Shown in pieces: positions 1 to 8,736 of a stretch of 64,000 nt of DNA (its first letter is position 1; every line of letters begins with the position of its first letter). Made by a program: the position numbers and the translations under genes. Source of the stretch: Spirochaetota bacterium (lineage in GTDB: Bacteria; Spirochaetota; UBA4802; UBA5550); assembly GCA_025457915.1 (NCBI GenBank), contig JALOTL010000013.1, positions 31,476 to 95,475 of the forward strand, given 5' to 3'. The notes under the pieces were generated by a model. It was not told the origin of the DNA. It searched no databases and was given only the letters and a program-made list of their open reading frames with translations.

Positions 1-433
1 TGCCGAGAACATAAATGGGCCCTGCGATCCTGTGGGTCAGCCTGATCAGGTAAAAATAAAGGGCCAGGCTTATTATTATGCAAAGCACCGTGGCCGCGGC
101 AAGAAGCTTCCTGTTCCTTGCGGTTATATCCTGGAGGACGGAAAGCCTTATGTCAATGGAGGCGGCGGCCGCATCATGCTCGAGCATCCTTTTCCTGAAG
201 TCGTCACCGCCCTGCCTTCCGGCGATAACGGAAAGATCGCCGACTATGGCCTTTTCCCTCTCCATGGAATAATTGATGTCGGCGACGATGGTCTTTATTC
301 TATTGTTGCCGTCTCCGATGACCACTCCCATCATGACAATGATGGCCAGGAACGAGATTACGGTGGCCCCGAGAATGCCGAACGTCGTTTTAAGCTGAAA
401 AGCCCTGTTGATGATGCGTTTTTTTCTTGTCAT
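1..433 (-). CDS. Membrane signalling protein with HAMP-like region (3' end outside window)
   Basis: This gene runs off the left edge, so only its first 144 or so codons are present. The product starts with a basic N-terminus, has a membrane helix at about residues 20-42 and an extracytoplasmic stretch with predicted helices. A second membrane helix near residues 117-135 runs into Leu-Thr-His-Arg-Ile-Ala-Gly-Pro-Ile, a typical start of a HAMP linker. That pattern fits a chemoreceptor or sensor with a short periplasmic domain. The output domain lies beyond the window. The ATG at 433 is chosen, but a GTG at 442 behind a purine-rich stretch is also possible. It is divergent from parA. Confidence 0.7.
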   Translation of the reverse strand, partial: MTRKKRIINRAFQLKTTFGILGATVISFLAIIVMMGVVIGDGNNRIKTIVADINYSMEREKAIVGDLSVIAGRQGGDDFRKRMLEHDAAAASIDIRLSVLQDITARNRKLLAAATVLCIIISLALYFYLIRLTHRIAGPIYVLG

Positions 434-561
434 GACGGCCACCGCCCTTTTTTTATCCGTAATACTACAGCCAGTTTCAAGCCGGTGTCAATTATTAAAA
501 AGTAGTTGCATTCACGGCTGAAAGCGTGATTTTTGAGCCAGATCAAAACGGAGAATCGTGA

Positions 562-1323
562 ATGGGACGGGTTATTTCTGTGTCAAACCAGAAGGGAGGG
601 GTGGGAAAAACGACCACCACTGTGAACGTGTCCGCGCTCCTCGCAGAAAAAGGGAAACGGGTGCTCATCATCGACATCGACCCGCAGGCAAACGCGGGAT
701 TCGGCCTCGGGATAAACGCCGAGGAACTGGACACCACGATCTACGAGGTACTGATAGGCCACATGCCGATACGGGAAGCGATCTTCAAATCGGGAATAGA
801 AGGCCTTTACCTGGTTCCTTCAAACATACACCTGTCCGGCGCCCAGATAGATCTCCTGGACCTGCCCGAAAAGGAATTCATACTCAAAAAAGCGATAGCG
901 GACATCAGGGGCGATTTCGATTATATATTCATCGATTGCCCGCCCTCCCTGGGGCTCCTGACGCTCAACAGCCTTGCCGCTGCGGATTCGGTAATGATTC
1001 CCCTGCAATGCGAATACTATGCCCTCGAGGGCCTGAGCCAGCTGCTGCGCATAATAGCCATGGTCCAGGAAAACCTGAACAGGAACCTCAGGATCGAGGG
1101 GGTCGTGCTCACCATGTACGATTCAAGGACGAACCTCGCCCAGCAGGTCGTATCCGACGTGCGCGATTACTTCAAGGACAGGGTGTTCAACACCATAATC
1201 CCCCGCAACGTCAGGCTGTCCGAGGCGCCTTCCTTCGGCAAGCCAATCAATCTTTACGACAGGGGCAGCGCCGGAAGCCATACGTATGAAAAACTGGCAC
1301 AAGAGGTAATTCAAAATGACTAA
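562..1323 (+). CDS. parA: ParA/Soj chromosome-partitioning ATPase
   Basis: ParA-type MinD-superfamily ATPase that binds DNA non-specifically and drives segregation of ParB-bound origin regions. The deviant Walker A motif KGGVGKTT is at residues 11-18, with the signature first lysine. The switch DIDPQAN motif follows near residue 40, and DCPPSLG gives the Walker B region near residue 125. The 253-residue length is normal for chromosomal Soj, without the N-terminal HTH of plasmid ParA. A purine-rich ribosome binding site (cggagaa) precedes the ATG. Its end overlaps the parB start by 8 nt, so the pair is translationally coupled. Confidence 0.96.
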   Translation: MGRVISVSNQKGGVGKTTTTVNVSALLAEKGKRVLIIDIDPQANAGFGLGINAEELDTTIYEVLIGHMPIREAIFKSGIEGLYLVPSNIHLSGAQIDLLDLPEKEFILKKAIADIRGDFDYIFIDCPPSLGLLTLNSLAAADSVMIPLQCEYYALEGLSQLLRIIAMVQENLNRNLRIEGVVLTMYDSRTNLAQQVVSDVRDYFKDRVFNTIIPRNVRLSEAPSFGKPINLYDRGSAGSHTYEKLAQEVIQND

Positions 1324-2176
1324 AAAGGTCCTGGGAAAGGGTCTGGGTGCGATAATCACCGCGTCGCCGACGCCGGTGCAGGATTTCGAAAAGGGCGTAT
1401 CCGAAGACGCGGGCAGGATAGTCGAGATTGAAGCCGAGAGCATACTGCCGAACCCGGACCAGCCGAGAACGCACTTCGATCCCCACGGCATCGAGGGCCT
1501 CGCGGAATCGATCAGGGCCGCCGGTCTGATACAGCCGATAATCGTCAGGAAGGCGGGCAGCGCCTATACCGTGGTCGCCGGAGAAAGGAGGCTCAGGGCT
1601 ACGAAGCTCGCGGGACTGAAAAAAATCAGGGCGATCGTCATAGAGGCCGACGAGGTGCAGAACCTAACGCTCGCGCTGATTGAAAACATACAGAGATCCG
1701 ACCTGGATCCCATAGAGGAAGCGGAGGCCTACAGGGTGCTGATCAGCCGTTTCAGCCTCAAGCAGCAGGACATCGCCTCCAGGGTGGGGAAGGAAAGGGC
1801 GACCATAACTAATTCGCTGCGTCTTCTCAACCTCCCGGAACCGATCAAGAGGTCGCTTTCCTCGGGAGAGATAAGCGTGGGCCACGCAAAGGTGCTGCTG
1901 TCAGTAGAGGAGGACAGGCAGATGGACCTCTACAGGGCGGCAAAGGACAGGGGGCTTTCGGTCAGGGCCCTCGAGGCGCTGATATCCGAGACGAAAAAGT
2001 CGCCGAAAAAAGACAGGAAAAAGAACAAGGATGCCCACATAAGAAAAATGGAGGAAAAGCTCATATCGAAACTGGGGACAAAGGTTGAGATAAAACACTC
2101 GGGCGGCAAGGGAAGGATCGAAATCAGCTACTACTCGCTTGACGACTTCGAGAGGATCATCGATCTGATCAAATGA
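1316..2176 (+). CDS. parB: ParB/Spo0J centromere-binding CTPase
   Basis: DNA-clamp CTPase that loads at parS and works with ParA. The first residues (KKVLGKGLGAI) are the usual ParA-stimulating N-terminal peptide. The CTP-binding motif GERRLRA is near residue 86 and ENIQRSDL near residue 122. The central helix-turn-helix region spans about residues 140-170, and the C-terminal 60 residues, lysine-rich then acidic, fit the dimerisation domain. Length is normal at 286 residues. No consensus parS palindrome was recognised in this window. A short dyad follows the stop codon (about 2174-2200) but lacks a T-run. Confidence 0.95.
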   Translation: MTKKVLGKGLGAIITASPTPVQDFEKGVSEDAGRIVEIEAESILPNPDQPRTHFDPHGIEGLAESIRAAGLIQPIIVRKAGSAYTVVAGERRLRATKLAGLKKIRAIVIEADEVQNLTLALIENIQRSDLDPIEEAEAYRVLISRFSLKQQDIASRVGKERATITNSLRLLNLPEPIKRSLSSGEISVGHAKVLLSVEEDRQMDLYRAAKDRGLSVRALEALISETKKSPKKDRKKNKDAHIRKMEEKLISKLGTKVEIKHSGGKGRIEISYYSLDDFERIIDLIK

Positions 2177-2360
2177 CCGTGCGGTCAAAGGCATTGACCG
2201 CCTTCATTAAGCAAGCCTTCATAAGCATAACAAATTGAAAATTCATCCCGTGTTATCCATATAAAAATCATTAAGAGAATAATTGATTGTATTAATAAAG
2301 CATTAATATCAGGCGTTTAACAGGGACATCATCAACAATCCGAAGTCAGGGGACCGGCAT

Positions 2361-2660
2361 ATGAAAAAGGCAAAAATCATCGCTTTTCTTTCAGTTTTAT
2401 TAATGACGCAGGCGCTGCTGCTCAACGCTGAAAAAACGGATCATGCAGAAAAAAAAGCCATAGAGAAGGAATCCGCCAGGGAATGGACCGGGATGCGCGC
2501 CAGCATGGAAAACGAGCTCAAGTCCTACATATCGAAATATGAAAAATTATCGGGCGAATACAACCGGACGGTAAAAGGAAACGGCGGCATTAAGATCAGG
2601 GAAATCGCCCAGGTCCAGAAGGCGAAAAGAACTTTGAAGTTCCTTGAAGAAAACAGATAG
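2361..2660 (+). CDS. Small secreted helical protein, function unknown
   Basis: A 99-residue protein with a clear signal peptide at residues 1-23 (basic start, long hydrophobic core, small residues before the mature N-terminus). The mature part is highly charged, rich in Lys and Glu, and predicted to be almost all helix. There are no cysteines and no recognisable family. An agggga ribosome binding site lies upstream of the ATG. The 180 bp between parB and this gene is AT-rich and could hold its promoter. It is convergent with the phosphodiesterase gene downstream. Confidence 0.65.
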   Translation: MKKAKIIAFLSVLLMTQALLLNAEKTDHAEKKAIEKESAREWTGMRASMENELKSYISKYEKLSGEYNRTVKGNGGIKIREIAQVQKAKRTLKFLEENR

Positions 2661-2685
2661 GACGCGCGGCTGAGCAAAAAAGCCT

Positions 2686-3189
2686 TCAGATCCTCTCCCC
2701 CTCCTCGTTCAGCTTGATCATTTCGATCCTGTCGGCGGAGACATCGAGGACGGCAATGGAAAATTCATCCGGCCCGTAGAGCGAACCCGGGTTTATGACC
2801 CTGGCGTTGTTCGATATGTAGTTCTCGAAAAAATGCGTATGTCCCTTGATGATATAATCATACCTGCCTGAAGCAACGGCCTCGCGGAACATGGGTACGT
2901 TGTTTCCGTGGAACACCATGAACTTCTTGCCCTCGACATCGAAGGTGCAGTATGTCTCGATTTTAGCGAAACCGAGCCTCGCCGCTTCTTCATTGAGGTC
3001 CTCGACGTCCAGGTCGCCGTTGCCGAGCACGAACCTGCAGTCAAAACCCTCGAAAAGCCCGAGTATCTTCGGGGAGGTGATGTCGCCGGCATGGATGACC
3101 ATCCCGACGCCCGCCTCGCGGAACAGGTCTACGGCCCTGCGGGTCAGGTCGATGTTGTTATGCGTGTCGGATGTTATCCCGATTTTCAT
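2686..3189 (-). CDS. YfcE/MJ0936-type metallophosphoesterase
   Basis: Calcineurin-like phosphoesterase of the small YfcE/MJ0936 group, acting on phosphodiesters with a two-metal centre. Metal ligands are visible in order: SDTH near residues 7-10, HAGD near 35-38, GNGD near 57-60 in place of GNCD, FHGN near 94-97, and GHTH near 116-119. At 167 residues it is the usual length. It is the last gene of the minus-strand operon and starts 11 nt after the metG stop. The physiological substrate is not known for most members. Confidence 0.85.
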   Translation of the reverse strand: MKIGITSDTHNNIDLTRRAVDLFREAGVGMVIHAGDITSPKILGLFEGFDCRFVLGNGDLDVEDLNEEAARLGFAKIETYCTFDVEGKKFMVFHGNNVPMFREAVASGRYDYIIKGHTHFFENYISNNARVINPGSLYGPDEFSIAVLDVSADRIEMIKLNEEGERI

Positions 3190-3200
3190 CGCTTTCCGGA

Positions 3201-5123
3201 TCAGCTCAGCCTTGCTCCGGTTGGAACGCTTTCATGGACCTCTATCAGAACCGGCCTGTCGCCCCTGTCCTTCTTCGCCGCGAGGAGCATGCCGAAGGAT
3301 TTTTTCTTGAATATGACCGCCGGCTTCAGGTTCGCCACGAGCAGTATTTTCTTCCCCGGAAGGCTTTCAGGATCGTAAGCCTGGGCTATGCCGGCGATTA
3401 TGGTCCTCTCGTCGAGGCCCGAATCCACCTGCAGCTCGAGAAGCTTGTCCGAGCCCTCGATCCTTTCGGCCTTCAATATCTTCGCGACCCTGATGTCGAT
3501 CTTCGCAAAATCCTGGATGTCCACCAGACCTTCTTCCATGGTTTTCTCCTTTTTTGCCCCGTCATTCTTTCCCTCTTCTTCCGCGGCGGCAGCCTTCTCC
3601 AGCCTCGGAAAAAGTATTCCCACTTCCTTGATCCTGTATCCCTCCTCGAGCTGTTCCATGGACAGAATGGATTCAAGATCAAACTCCGCCGCGGACCGCC
3701 GCATCGCGGACATCAGCACGGCGGACGAGTTTACGAGCATCGGCGAAAGCAGGAACGCGACGGAATATATGGACTCCAGCAGGTTCCTCATGACGGACGA
3801 CAGCGCGGCAGTCCTGCCTTCCTTCGACAGCTGCCACGGCTTGTACTGGTCGATATACTTGTTGAGGTGCCTTACGAATTCCCACATCCTTTCGATCCCC
3901 AGGCTCGTCTGGAAGGCCGACGCGAAGGATATGTACCCTTCCGCGGACGACCTGAGCCTTTTCCGGATTTCATCCCTGTCCGCCGGTTCGCCGGGCTCGA
4001 AGGCCGGCACCTTTCCGTCGAAAAATTTGTTCAGCATGTTCAGGGTCCTGTTCACCAGGTTGCCCAGGTCGTTCGCAAGGTCGTAATTGATCCTGTCGAC
4101 TATTACATCCTCGCTGAACCTGGCATCGTTTCCGAAGGTCATTTCCCTTAGAAAAAAATACCTGATCTGGTCGCCCCCGTACCTGGAAACCAGGTCCAGC
4201 GGCCTGACGACGTTCCCGAGGCTCTTGGACATTTTGGCTTCATCCATATTCCAGTAGCCGTGGACGTTAAGGTTGCCGTAGAGAGGGAGTCCCGCGGACT
4301 TGAGCATGGTGGGCCAGAATATTCCATGGGGCTTGACGATGTCCTTGGCTATGATATGCTGGGCCGAGGACCAGTATTTTTTATACTTTTCGCCGTCCGG
4401 ATAGCCCAGGGCGCTGACATAATTTATCAGGGCGTCGAACCAGACATACGTCACGAAATTTTCGTCGAAGGGCAGGGTTATGCCCCAGGACAGCCTGGTC
4501 TTCGGCCTCGATATGCAGAGATCCTCGAGCGCTTCCCCCCTGAGCATTGAAAGCACTTCATTCCGGTACCTCTCCGGCCTGATGAAATCCGGGTTGGCCG
4601 TTATATGGTCTGTGAGCCAGCCCTGGTATTTGCTCATTTTGAAAAAATAATTCTTCTCCTCGATGTAATCGAGCTTCCTGTCGTGGTCCGGGCACTTGCC
4701 GTCAACCATCTCCTTCTCGGTGAAGAACCTTTCACACCCGACGCAGTAGTATCCGCCGTAGCTTCCGAAGTAGATGTCGCCCGAATCGTAGACCTTCTGA
4801 AGAATTTCACGGACAACTTGCTCGTGCCGCTGTTCGCTCGTCCTGATAAAGTCGTTGAAGTCGAGCCCCATGTCTTCCCAGGTCTTTTTGAAGATGCCGC
4901 TGATCCTGTCGGCATATTCCTGCGGCGTGGTTCCGTGGTCCCTCGCTGCGATGTTGATCTTGTCGCCGTGTTCGTCCGTCCCGGTGAGAAAATAGGAGTC
5001 ATAGCCCAGCATGCGGTGCAGCCTGCACATGAAATCGGCGAGAATCGTAGTATACGCATGCCCGATATGCGGCTCGGCATTGACGTAGTATATCGGGGTA
5101 GTAACGTAGAACACCTTGTCCAT
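3201..5123 (-). CDS. metG: Methionyl-tRNA synthetase with C-terminal tRNA-binding domain
   Basis: Class I aminoacyl-tRNA synthetase that charges tRNA-Met. The HIGH motif is at residues 19-22 and KMSKS at 297-301. A zinc-binding connective peptide carries cysteines near residues 127-144 (CVGC then a single C), so this is a one-knuckle-like insert. The C-terminal 100 residues, after a charged linker near residue 535, form an EMAP-II/Trbp111-type OB-fold (VDIQDFAKIDIRVAKIL) that binds tRNA. A good ribosome binding site (agaggtgatca) precedes the ATG. It sits between ricT and the phosphodiesterase in one minus-strand operon. Confidence 0.97.
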   Translation of the reverse strand: MDKVFYVTTPIYYVNAEPHIGHAYTTILADFMCRLHRMLGYDSYFLTGTDEHGDKINIAARDHGTTPQEYADRISGIFKKTWEDMGLDFNDFIRTSEQRHEQVVREILQKVYDSGDIYFGSYGGYYCVGCERFFTEKEMVDGKCPDHDRKLDYIEEKNYFFKMSKYQGWLTDHITANPDFIRPERYRNEVLSMLRGEALEDLCISRPKTRLSWGITLPFDENFVTYVWFDALINYVSALGYPDGEKYKKYWSSAQHIIAKDIVKPHGIFWPTMLKSAGLPLYGNLNVHGYWNMDEAKMSKSLGNVVRPLDLVSRYGGDQIRYFFLREMTFGNDARFSEDVIVDRINYDLANDLGNLVNRTLNMLNKFFDGKVPAFEPGEPADRDEIRKRLRSSAEGYISFASAFQTSLGIERMWEFVRHLNKYIDQYKPWQLSKEGRTAALSSVMRNLLESIYSVAFLLSPMLVNSSAVLMSAMRRSAAEFDLESILSMEQLEEGYRIKEVGILFPRLEKAAAAEEEGKNDGAKKEKTMEEGLVDIQDFAKIDIRVAKILKAERIEGSDKLLELQVDSGLDERTIIAGIAQAYDPESLPGKKILLVANLKPAVIFKKKSFGMLLAAKKDRGDRPVLIEVHESVPTGARLS

Positions 5124-5169
5124 TGATCACCTCTGGAATAATTGATGCGCCGACGGACCGGACCCGGAA

Positions 5170-6042
5170 TTAATAAAGGGCAGGGTCGTCATCGATCTCT
5201 TCGTCGTTCCTTGCAAGCTTCTCGAGAACCTCCTTCCTTATCGTATAGCCCTCGCTCGAGTGATTGAGATCCGACTTGGAAATATTGATGTACCTTTCCC
5301 CGTCCTTAATCAATACCGATTCCTTGAGGGTATCGACGCCGAGCACGGAAAGGTTCTTGTCGCCGGCCCTTATTACGGTGCCGGGAGGCGGCAGATTTTT
5401 GTTGAATTCCCTGTATGTCGAATACTCATAGCCGAGGCAGCAGAGAAGCCTGCCGCACATGCCGGAAATCTTCAGTGAATTCAGGTTGAGGTTCTGCTCC
5501 TTCGCCATCTTTATTGAAACGGGATCGAAGTCGTCCCTGAGATTGACGCAGCACAGCTCCTTGCCGCAGGGCCCGTAGCCGCCGACGAGCCTCGCCTCGT
5601 CGCGCACTCCGATCTGCCTCATCTCGATCCGCGTCCTGAAAATCGACGCCAGGTCCCTCACGAGCTCCCTGAAATCGATCCTGTTCTCGGCCACGAAATA
5701 AAATATTATCTTCGTCCTGTCAAAAAGGCATTTTACCGATATGAGCTTCATGTCGAGGTTCTTGGCCCCGGCCTTTTCCCTGCACTTTTCGAACGCGTCC
5801 CTCTCTATTTTTTCGATTTCGGGGACGGCCTTCATGTCGCTCTCGTTTATTTTTCTGATAAGCTTTCCCTTCACCTCGAGCGAGGGATTGTTCTGGTACC
5901 TGCAGCACTTCACCACCTTCCCTATGTCGACACCATGTTCGGTTTCGACCACGCACAGGGAGTTCTGCCTCAAAAAAAGATGGTTCGTGTCAACGTAATA
6001 TATCTGGAAGCTGTTTCTCGGCCTTACCGCGGATATTTCCAT
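5170..6042 (-). CDS. ricT: PSP1 / RicT-family cytoplasmic protein
   Basis: PSP1 C-terminal-domain protein, orthologous to RicT (YaaT) of Bacillus, which acts with partner proteins in an Fe-S-containing complex affecting RNA processing. Cysteine clusters typical of the family are present: CGKELCC near residue 160 and CGRLLCC near residue 200. The body matches the family at 290 residues. A strong ribosome binding site (ggaggggg, 8 nt before ATG) supports the start. In Bacillus this gene also lies next to holB, yaaR and metG, and the same order is kept here. Whether the RicA/RicF partners exist cannot be seen from this window. Confidence 0.9.
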   Translation of the reverse strand: MEISAVRPRNSFQIYYVDTNHLFLRQNSLCVVETEHGVDIGKVVKCCRYQNNPSLEVKGKLIRKINESDMKAVPEIEKIERDAFEKCREKAGAKNLDMKLISVKCLFDRTKIIFYFVAENRIDFRELVRDLASIFRTRIEMRQIGVRDEARLVGGYGPCGKELCCVNLRDDFDPVSIKMAKEQNLNLNSLKISGMCGRLLCCLGYEYSTYREFNKNLPPPGTVIRAGDKNLSVLGVDTLKESVLIKDGERYINISKSDLNHSSEGYTIRKEVLEKLARNDEEIDDDPALY

Positions 6043-6105
6043 TTACAGGGCCCCCTCCGGTTTAATCGCACCTGAAAAAACGCCGCTCTCATCAAGAATA
6101 AGCCG

Positions 6106-7083
6106 TCACCGCAGCGACGGCACCCCGGTCCTTCCGATCGATTCGATGGAATAAACGAGCGCCTTCAGGGAGTATTTCACATTTTGATTATTCGAAAGCC
6201 CCCTTTTCACTGCAAGCAGTATTTTTATTATTTTTTTAAGATCGTCCTCGTCCGGGATGTCGGCTTCATTCAGCGCCCCGGGAATAACGCCGCCCCCCAG
6301 GCGCGAAATCAGTATCTCCCTGTATATATTTATCATCACCCCGAGGAGCTTATCCGCACCGATTTTCCTCGTGAGGGGGTTGATGTCGATGATCAGCGGG
6401 GACCTGTTTCTGACGCTCGCGGATATCCCGCAGCAGACCTGAAGCACGCCGCGGGAATTCTCCCCGTCCGACAGCATGATTGCCGTTTCCGGCGATCCGC
6501 CGGAAATGAGGGGTATGAAGTCAGCGCAGGGCGCGCCGAGTATTTTTTCAACCGACGAGGGCGGCAGGGGAAGGAACTTGATCTCGGTGCACCTGGACAT
6601 TATCGTCGGCAGGAGCAGGTTCCTGTTTGAGGTTATGATGATGATATGTGCGCCGTGCTGGGGCTCCTCGATGGTCTTCAGAAGCGCGTTCTGTCCGGCA
6701 GTCGAAATTCCCTCCGCGCCGTCGATGATGACGCCCATCCTGCCCGATACCGACTTCCTGGATAGCCTGTCGATCAGCCATCTTACGCTCCCATCCTCCC
6801 TCTTTGCCTGGCTTCCGATTGATATCCTGCTGGACTCGTCACCGGCCAGTTCGATAAGATCCGGATGGGTGCCCGCGGAAACCTGCGCGCACGTGCCGCA
6901 TTTCAGGCATGGAGGGTTCGCCTCTTTGCAGAAAAAAGACCCGAGAAACCTTTTAGCGATGATTTTTTTCCCGATGCCAGATACCCCGGAAAAAACCATG
7001 GTCTGCGGGATCGTGCCGGAAGCGGCAATGGCCCCCAGTATGGCGATCTGTCTTTCGTGTCCGATTATTCCTTCAATATTCAT
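6106..7083 (-). CDS. holB: DNA polymerase III delta-prime subunit
   Basis: Clamp-loader AAA+ subunit. The P-loop region reads SGVSGIGKK near residues 32-40. The zinc module has Cys near 52, 59, 62 and 65 (CLKCGTC), as in HolB/DnaX-type proteins. ALLKTIEEP near residues 134-142 is the conserved Walker-B-following helix, and TSNRNLLLPTIMSRC is sensor-1 plus the SRC motif. Length is 325 residues, normal for the family. It lies between YaaR and RicT genes, an order conserved in many bacteria. No strong ribosome binding site precedes the ATG. Confidence 0.92.
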   Translation of the reverse strand: MNIEGIIGHERQIAILGAIAASGTIPQTMVFSGVSGIGKKIIAKRFLGSFFCKEANPPCLKCGTCAQVSAGTHPDLIELAGDESSRISIGSQAKREDGSVRWLIDRLSRKSVSGRMGVIIDGAEGISTAGQNALLKTIEEPQHGAHIIIITSNRNLLLPTIMSRCTEIKFLPLPPSSVEKILGAPCADFIPLISGGSPETAIMLSDGENSRGVLQVCCGISASVRNRSPLIIDINPLTRKIGADKLLGVMINIYREILISRLGGGVIPGALNEADIPDEDDLKKIIKILLAVKRGLSNNQNVKYSLKALVYSIESIGRTGVPSLR

Positions 7084-7133
7084 AAATTTCTGCTGCGGCC
7101 GGTCCGGGATATGCTGCTGGAATGAATTAAGGC

Positions 7134-7577
7134 TTAATAAACAAGGTCGAGTATGAATCCCCTGATCTCCTCCATCGTTTTGAGGAGGTTGAAGGCCTTG
7201 TTGGATTTTATTATGGCGTCCGTTATTTCAATAAGTTTGCGGTCAATTTCCTGCACCACCGTGAAAATCGCCCTGTCGCTGGGCTTCCTCTTCAGCGTCT
7301 GCGCCTTGAGTCCGCTGTCGACCAGCGTCTTGATGATTTTTTTCACCAGGGCCTTGTATCTTTCCAGTTCGTATTTCGACTGGCTGTCCAGGAACCTTTT
7401 TTCCTGGTCTTTAAGTTCGTCCATGAGCTCATCGACCGAGCCCTCGAAGACGAAATCCAGGCTGCTTGAAAGCTCGGATGAAAAACTCCTCCTGGATTCG
7501 CCGACACTGGAAGACCTCTTCTTTTTTACCTTGGTCTTCTCCTCTTGCCTGCCGCTTGTGTGGGTTATCTCGATCAT
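7134..7577 (-). CDS. YaaR-family (DUF327) protein
   Basis: A 147-residue, highly charged helical protein of the YaaR family. The N-terminal 40 residues are Lys/Ser-rich and probably disordered; the rest is helical, with the family-typical ending around DRKLIEITDAII...LLKTMEEIRGFILDLVY. Function is unresolved in the family, but the gene almost always sits next to holB. Its ATG overlaps the bactofilin stop codon (TGATG), so translation of the two is probably coupled. Confidence 0.85.
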   Translation of the reverse strand: MIEITHTSGRQEEKTKVKKKRSSSVGESRRSFSSELSSSLDFVFEGSVDELMDELKDQEKRFLDSQSKYELERYKALVKKIIKTLVDSGLKAQTLKRKPSDRAIFTVVQEIDRKLIEITDAIIKSNKAFNLLKTMEEIRGFILDLVY

Positions 7578-7936
7578 CAGCCCTCCGGCGTCTTGTTTAT
7601 AGTGCAGTTGCCTTCAAAAACCACGCCGTCCTCCATTATGAGGCTGGGTGTGATGATGTTCCCGTTCACCCTGCCCGAGGAAAGCAGTATCACCCTTTCC
7701 ATGGCGTAAATATTGCCACGAACCGTGCCTCCGATGACCACGAGCCTTGCCTTGATGTCCGTGACCGCGTCGCCCCACTGGCCGATCAGGACCTTTCCCT
7801 CAGTCTCTATGGTCCCCTGAAATTTCCCGTCAATCCTGAGGAGTCCGTTGATTTTAAACTCCCCCTTGAATTCCGAGCCCTCGCCTATGATGCTGTTTAC
7901 TATATTATCTTCCGCCAGCTTTCCCTGTCTTGCCAT
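7577..7936 (-). CDS. Bactofilin cytoskeletal protein
   Basis: Small self-polymerising beta-helix cytoskeletal protein, 119 residues from the chosen start. The central part shows repeated beta-strand turns with hydrophobic residues every 5-6 positions (GEFKINGLLRIDGKFQGTIE, then VIGGTVRGNIY, then GRVNGNIITPSLIMEDG), as in the DUF583 fold. I chose the ATG at 7936 (MARQGKLAEDN) because it has an aaagaaagg ribosome binding site and gives the normal family N-terminus; an in-frame ATG at 8017 would add 27 atypical residues. First gene of the operon that continues through YaaR, holB, ricT and metG. Confidence 0.9.
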   Translation of the reverse strand: MARQGKLAEDNIVNSIIGEGSEFKGEFKINGLLRIDGKFQGTIETEGKVLIGQWGDAVTDIKARLVVIGGTVRGNIYAMERVILLSSGRVNGNIITPSLIMEDGVVFEGNCTINKTPEG

Positions 7937-8175
7937 ATGCCTTTCTTTGAATTGTTTATTTTGTTCGTCATCACCGGCGAAAAGGGCCCGGAATGGGACC
8001 ATTGGGCCGGACGACATTAATCATCTCAATTGATCCAGAATTAATCAAGTTTTGCAAGTAAAATTTTAAACGGAATGAAAGGGGCCGGACCGGTTTTTAA
8101 TGCCGTCCTCTGAAGACAACAGAAATACCGGATCCGCTTTAAGTACCGTGGCATGTCCGGAGAATGCCGGTATGA

Positions 8176-8640
8176 TCATGACGGCCCGGAGGACGCAAGC
8201 CGCTTGAAATATTTTCTGTAGCCTTTGACTTCGGATGGATCATATCCCAGGCTCTCGTAGAGCCTGTGCGCCTCTTTCCTGTAATGGGAAGAGCAGAACT
8301 GGACGAAAACGCATCCCTTTTCGCGGGCGATCCTTTCACCCTCGAGCATCAGCATCCTTGCGACCCCCTTCCCCCTCCAGGCGGAATCCGTCACGAGGTT
8401 TTCAAGCACCATAAGGGGACTGCAGTCCCTGCAGAGGTCAAGGCATATCACACCCATCAGCGATCCTACAAGGGTGCCGTCTTCGGCCCTGGCGCCCAGA
8501 AGGAAATAATCGTCCCTCGAATCGATTTCGCGGAACACGCGCTGCATGGCCGTGAGCTCGGAAGCCTCGCCCACGAGCTGAAGGTAGAGCCCGGAAAGCG
8601 CCTGAAGATCGCCGAATCCCATCCTGTCAATTGTGAACAT
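8176..8640 (-). CDS. GNAT-family N-acetyltransferase
   Basis: GCN5-related acetyltransferase of 154 residues. The acetyl-CoA pyrophosphate-binding motif is visible as WRGKGVARMLM (R/Q-x-x-G-x-G/A) at about residues 84-94, followed by the C-terminal YESLGY segment typical of motif B. The start at 8640 is supported by a gagggg ribosome binding site; an upstream in-frame ATG at 8709 lacks one. The substrate cannot be told from sequence. It is followed on the same strand by no close partner, and the idi gene lies upstream. Confidence 0.85.
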   Translation of the reverse strand: MFTIDRMGFGDLQALSGLYLQLVGEASELTAMQRVFREIDSRDDYFLLGARAEDGTLVGSLMGVICLDLCRDCSPLMVLENLVTDSAWRGKGVARMLMLEGERIAREKGCVFVQFCSSHYRKEAHRLYESLGYDPSEVKGYRKYFKRLASSGPS

Positions 8641-8736
8641 AAAATTACCCCTCTGAAATACTGGAACCCGCATCAGACAGGGAATGGAAATCTTATTTTT
8701 TTTCAACAATAATTCAGGCGGGCCTCCCCGTTCATG

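Noticed and set aside
32..505. Plus-strand 157-codon frame at the left edge
   Set aside because: It mirrors the minus-strand membrane/HAMP-like gene; its translation has no family and many Gly/His runs of shadow type.
562..2200. parS sites near parAB
   Set aside because: No match to the TGTTTCACGTGAAACA-type palindrome was seen; sites may lie outside the window.
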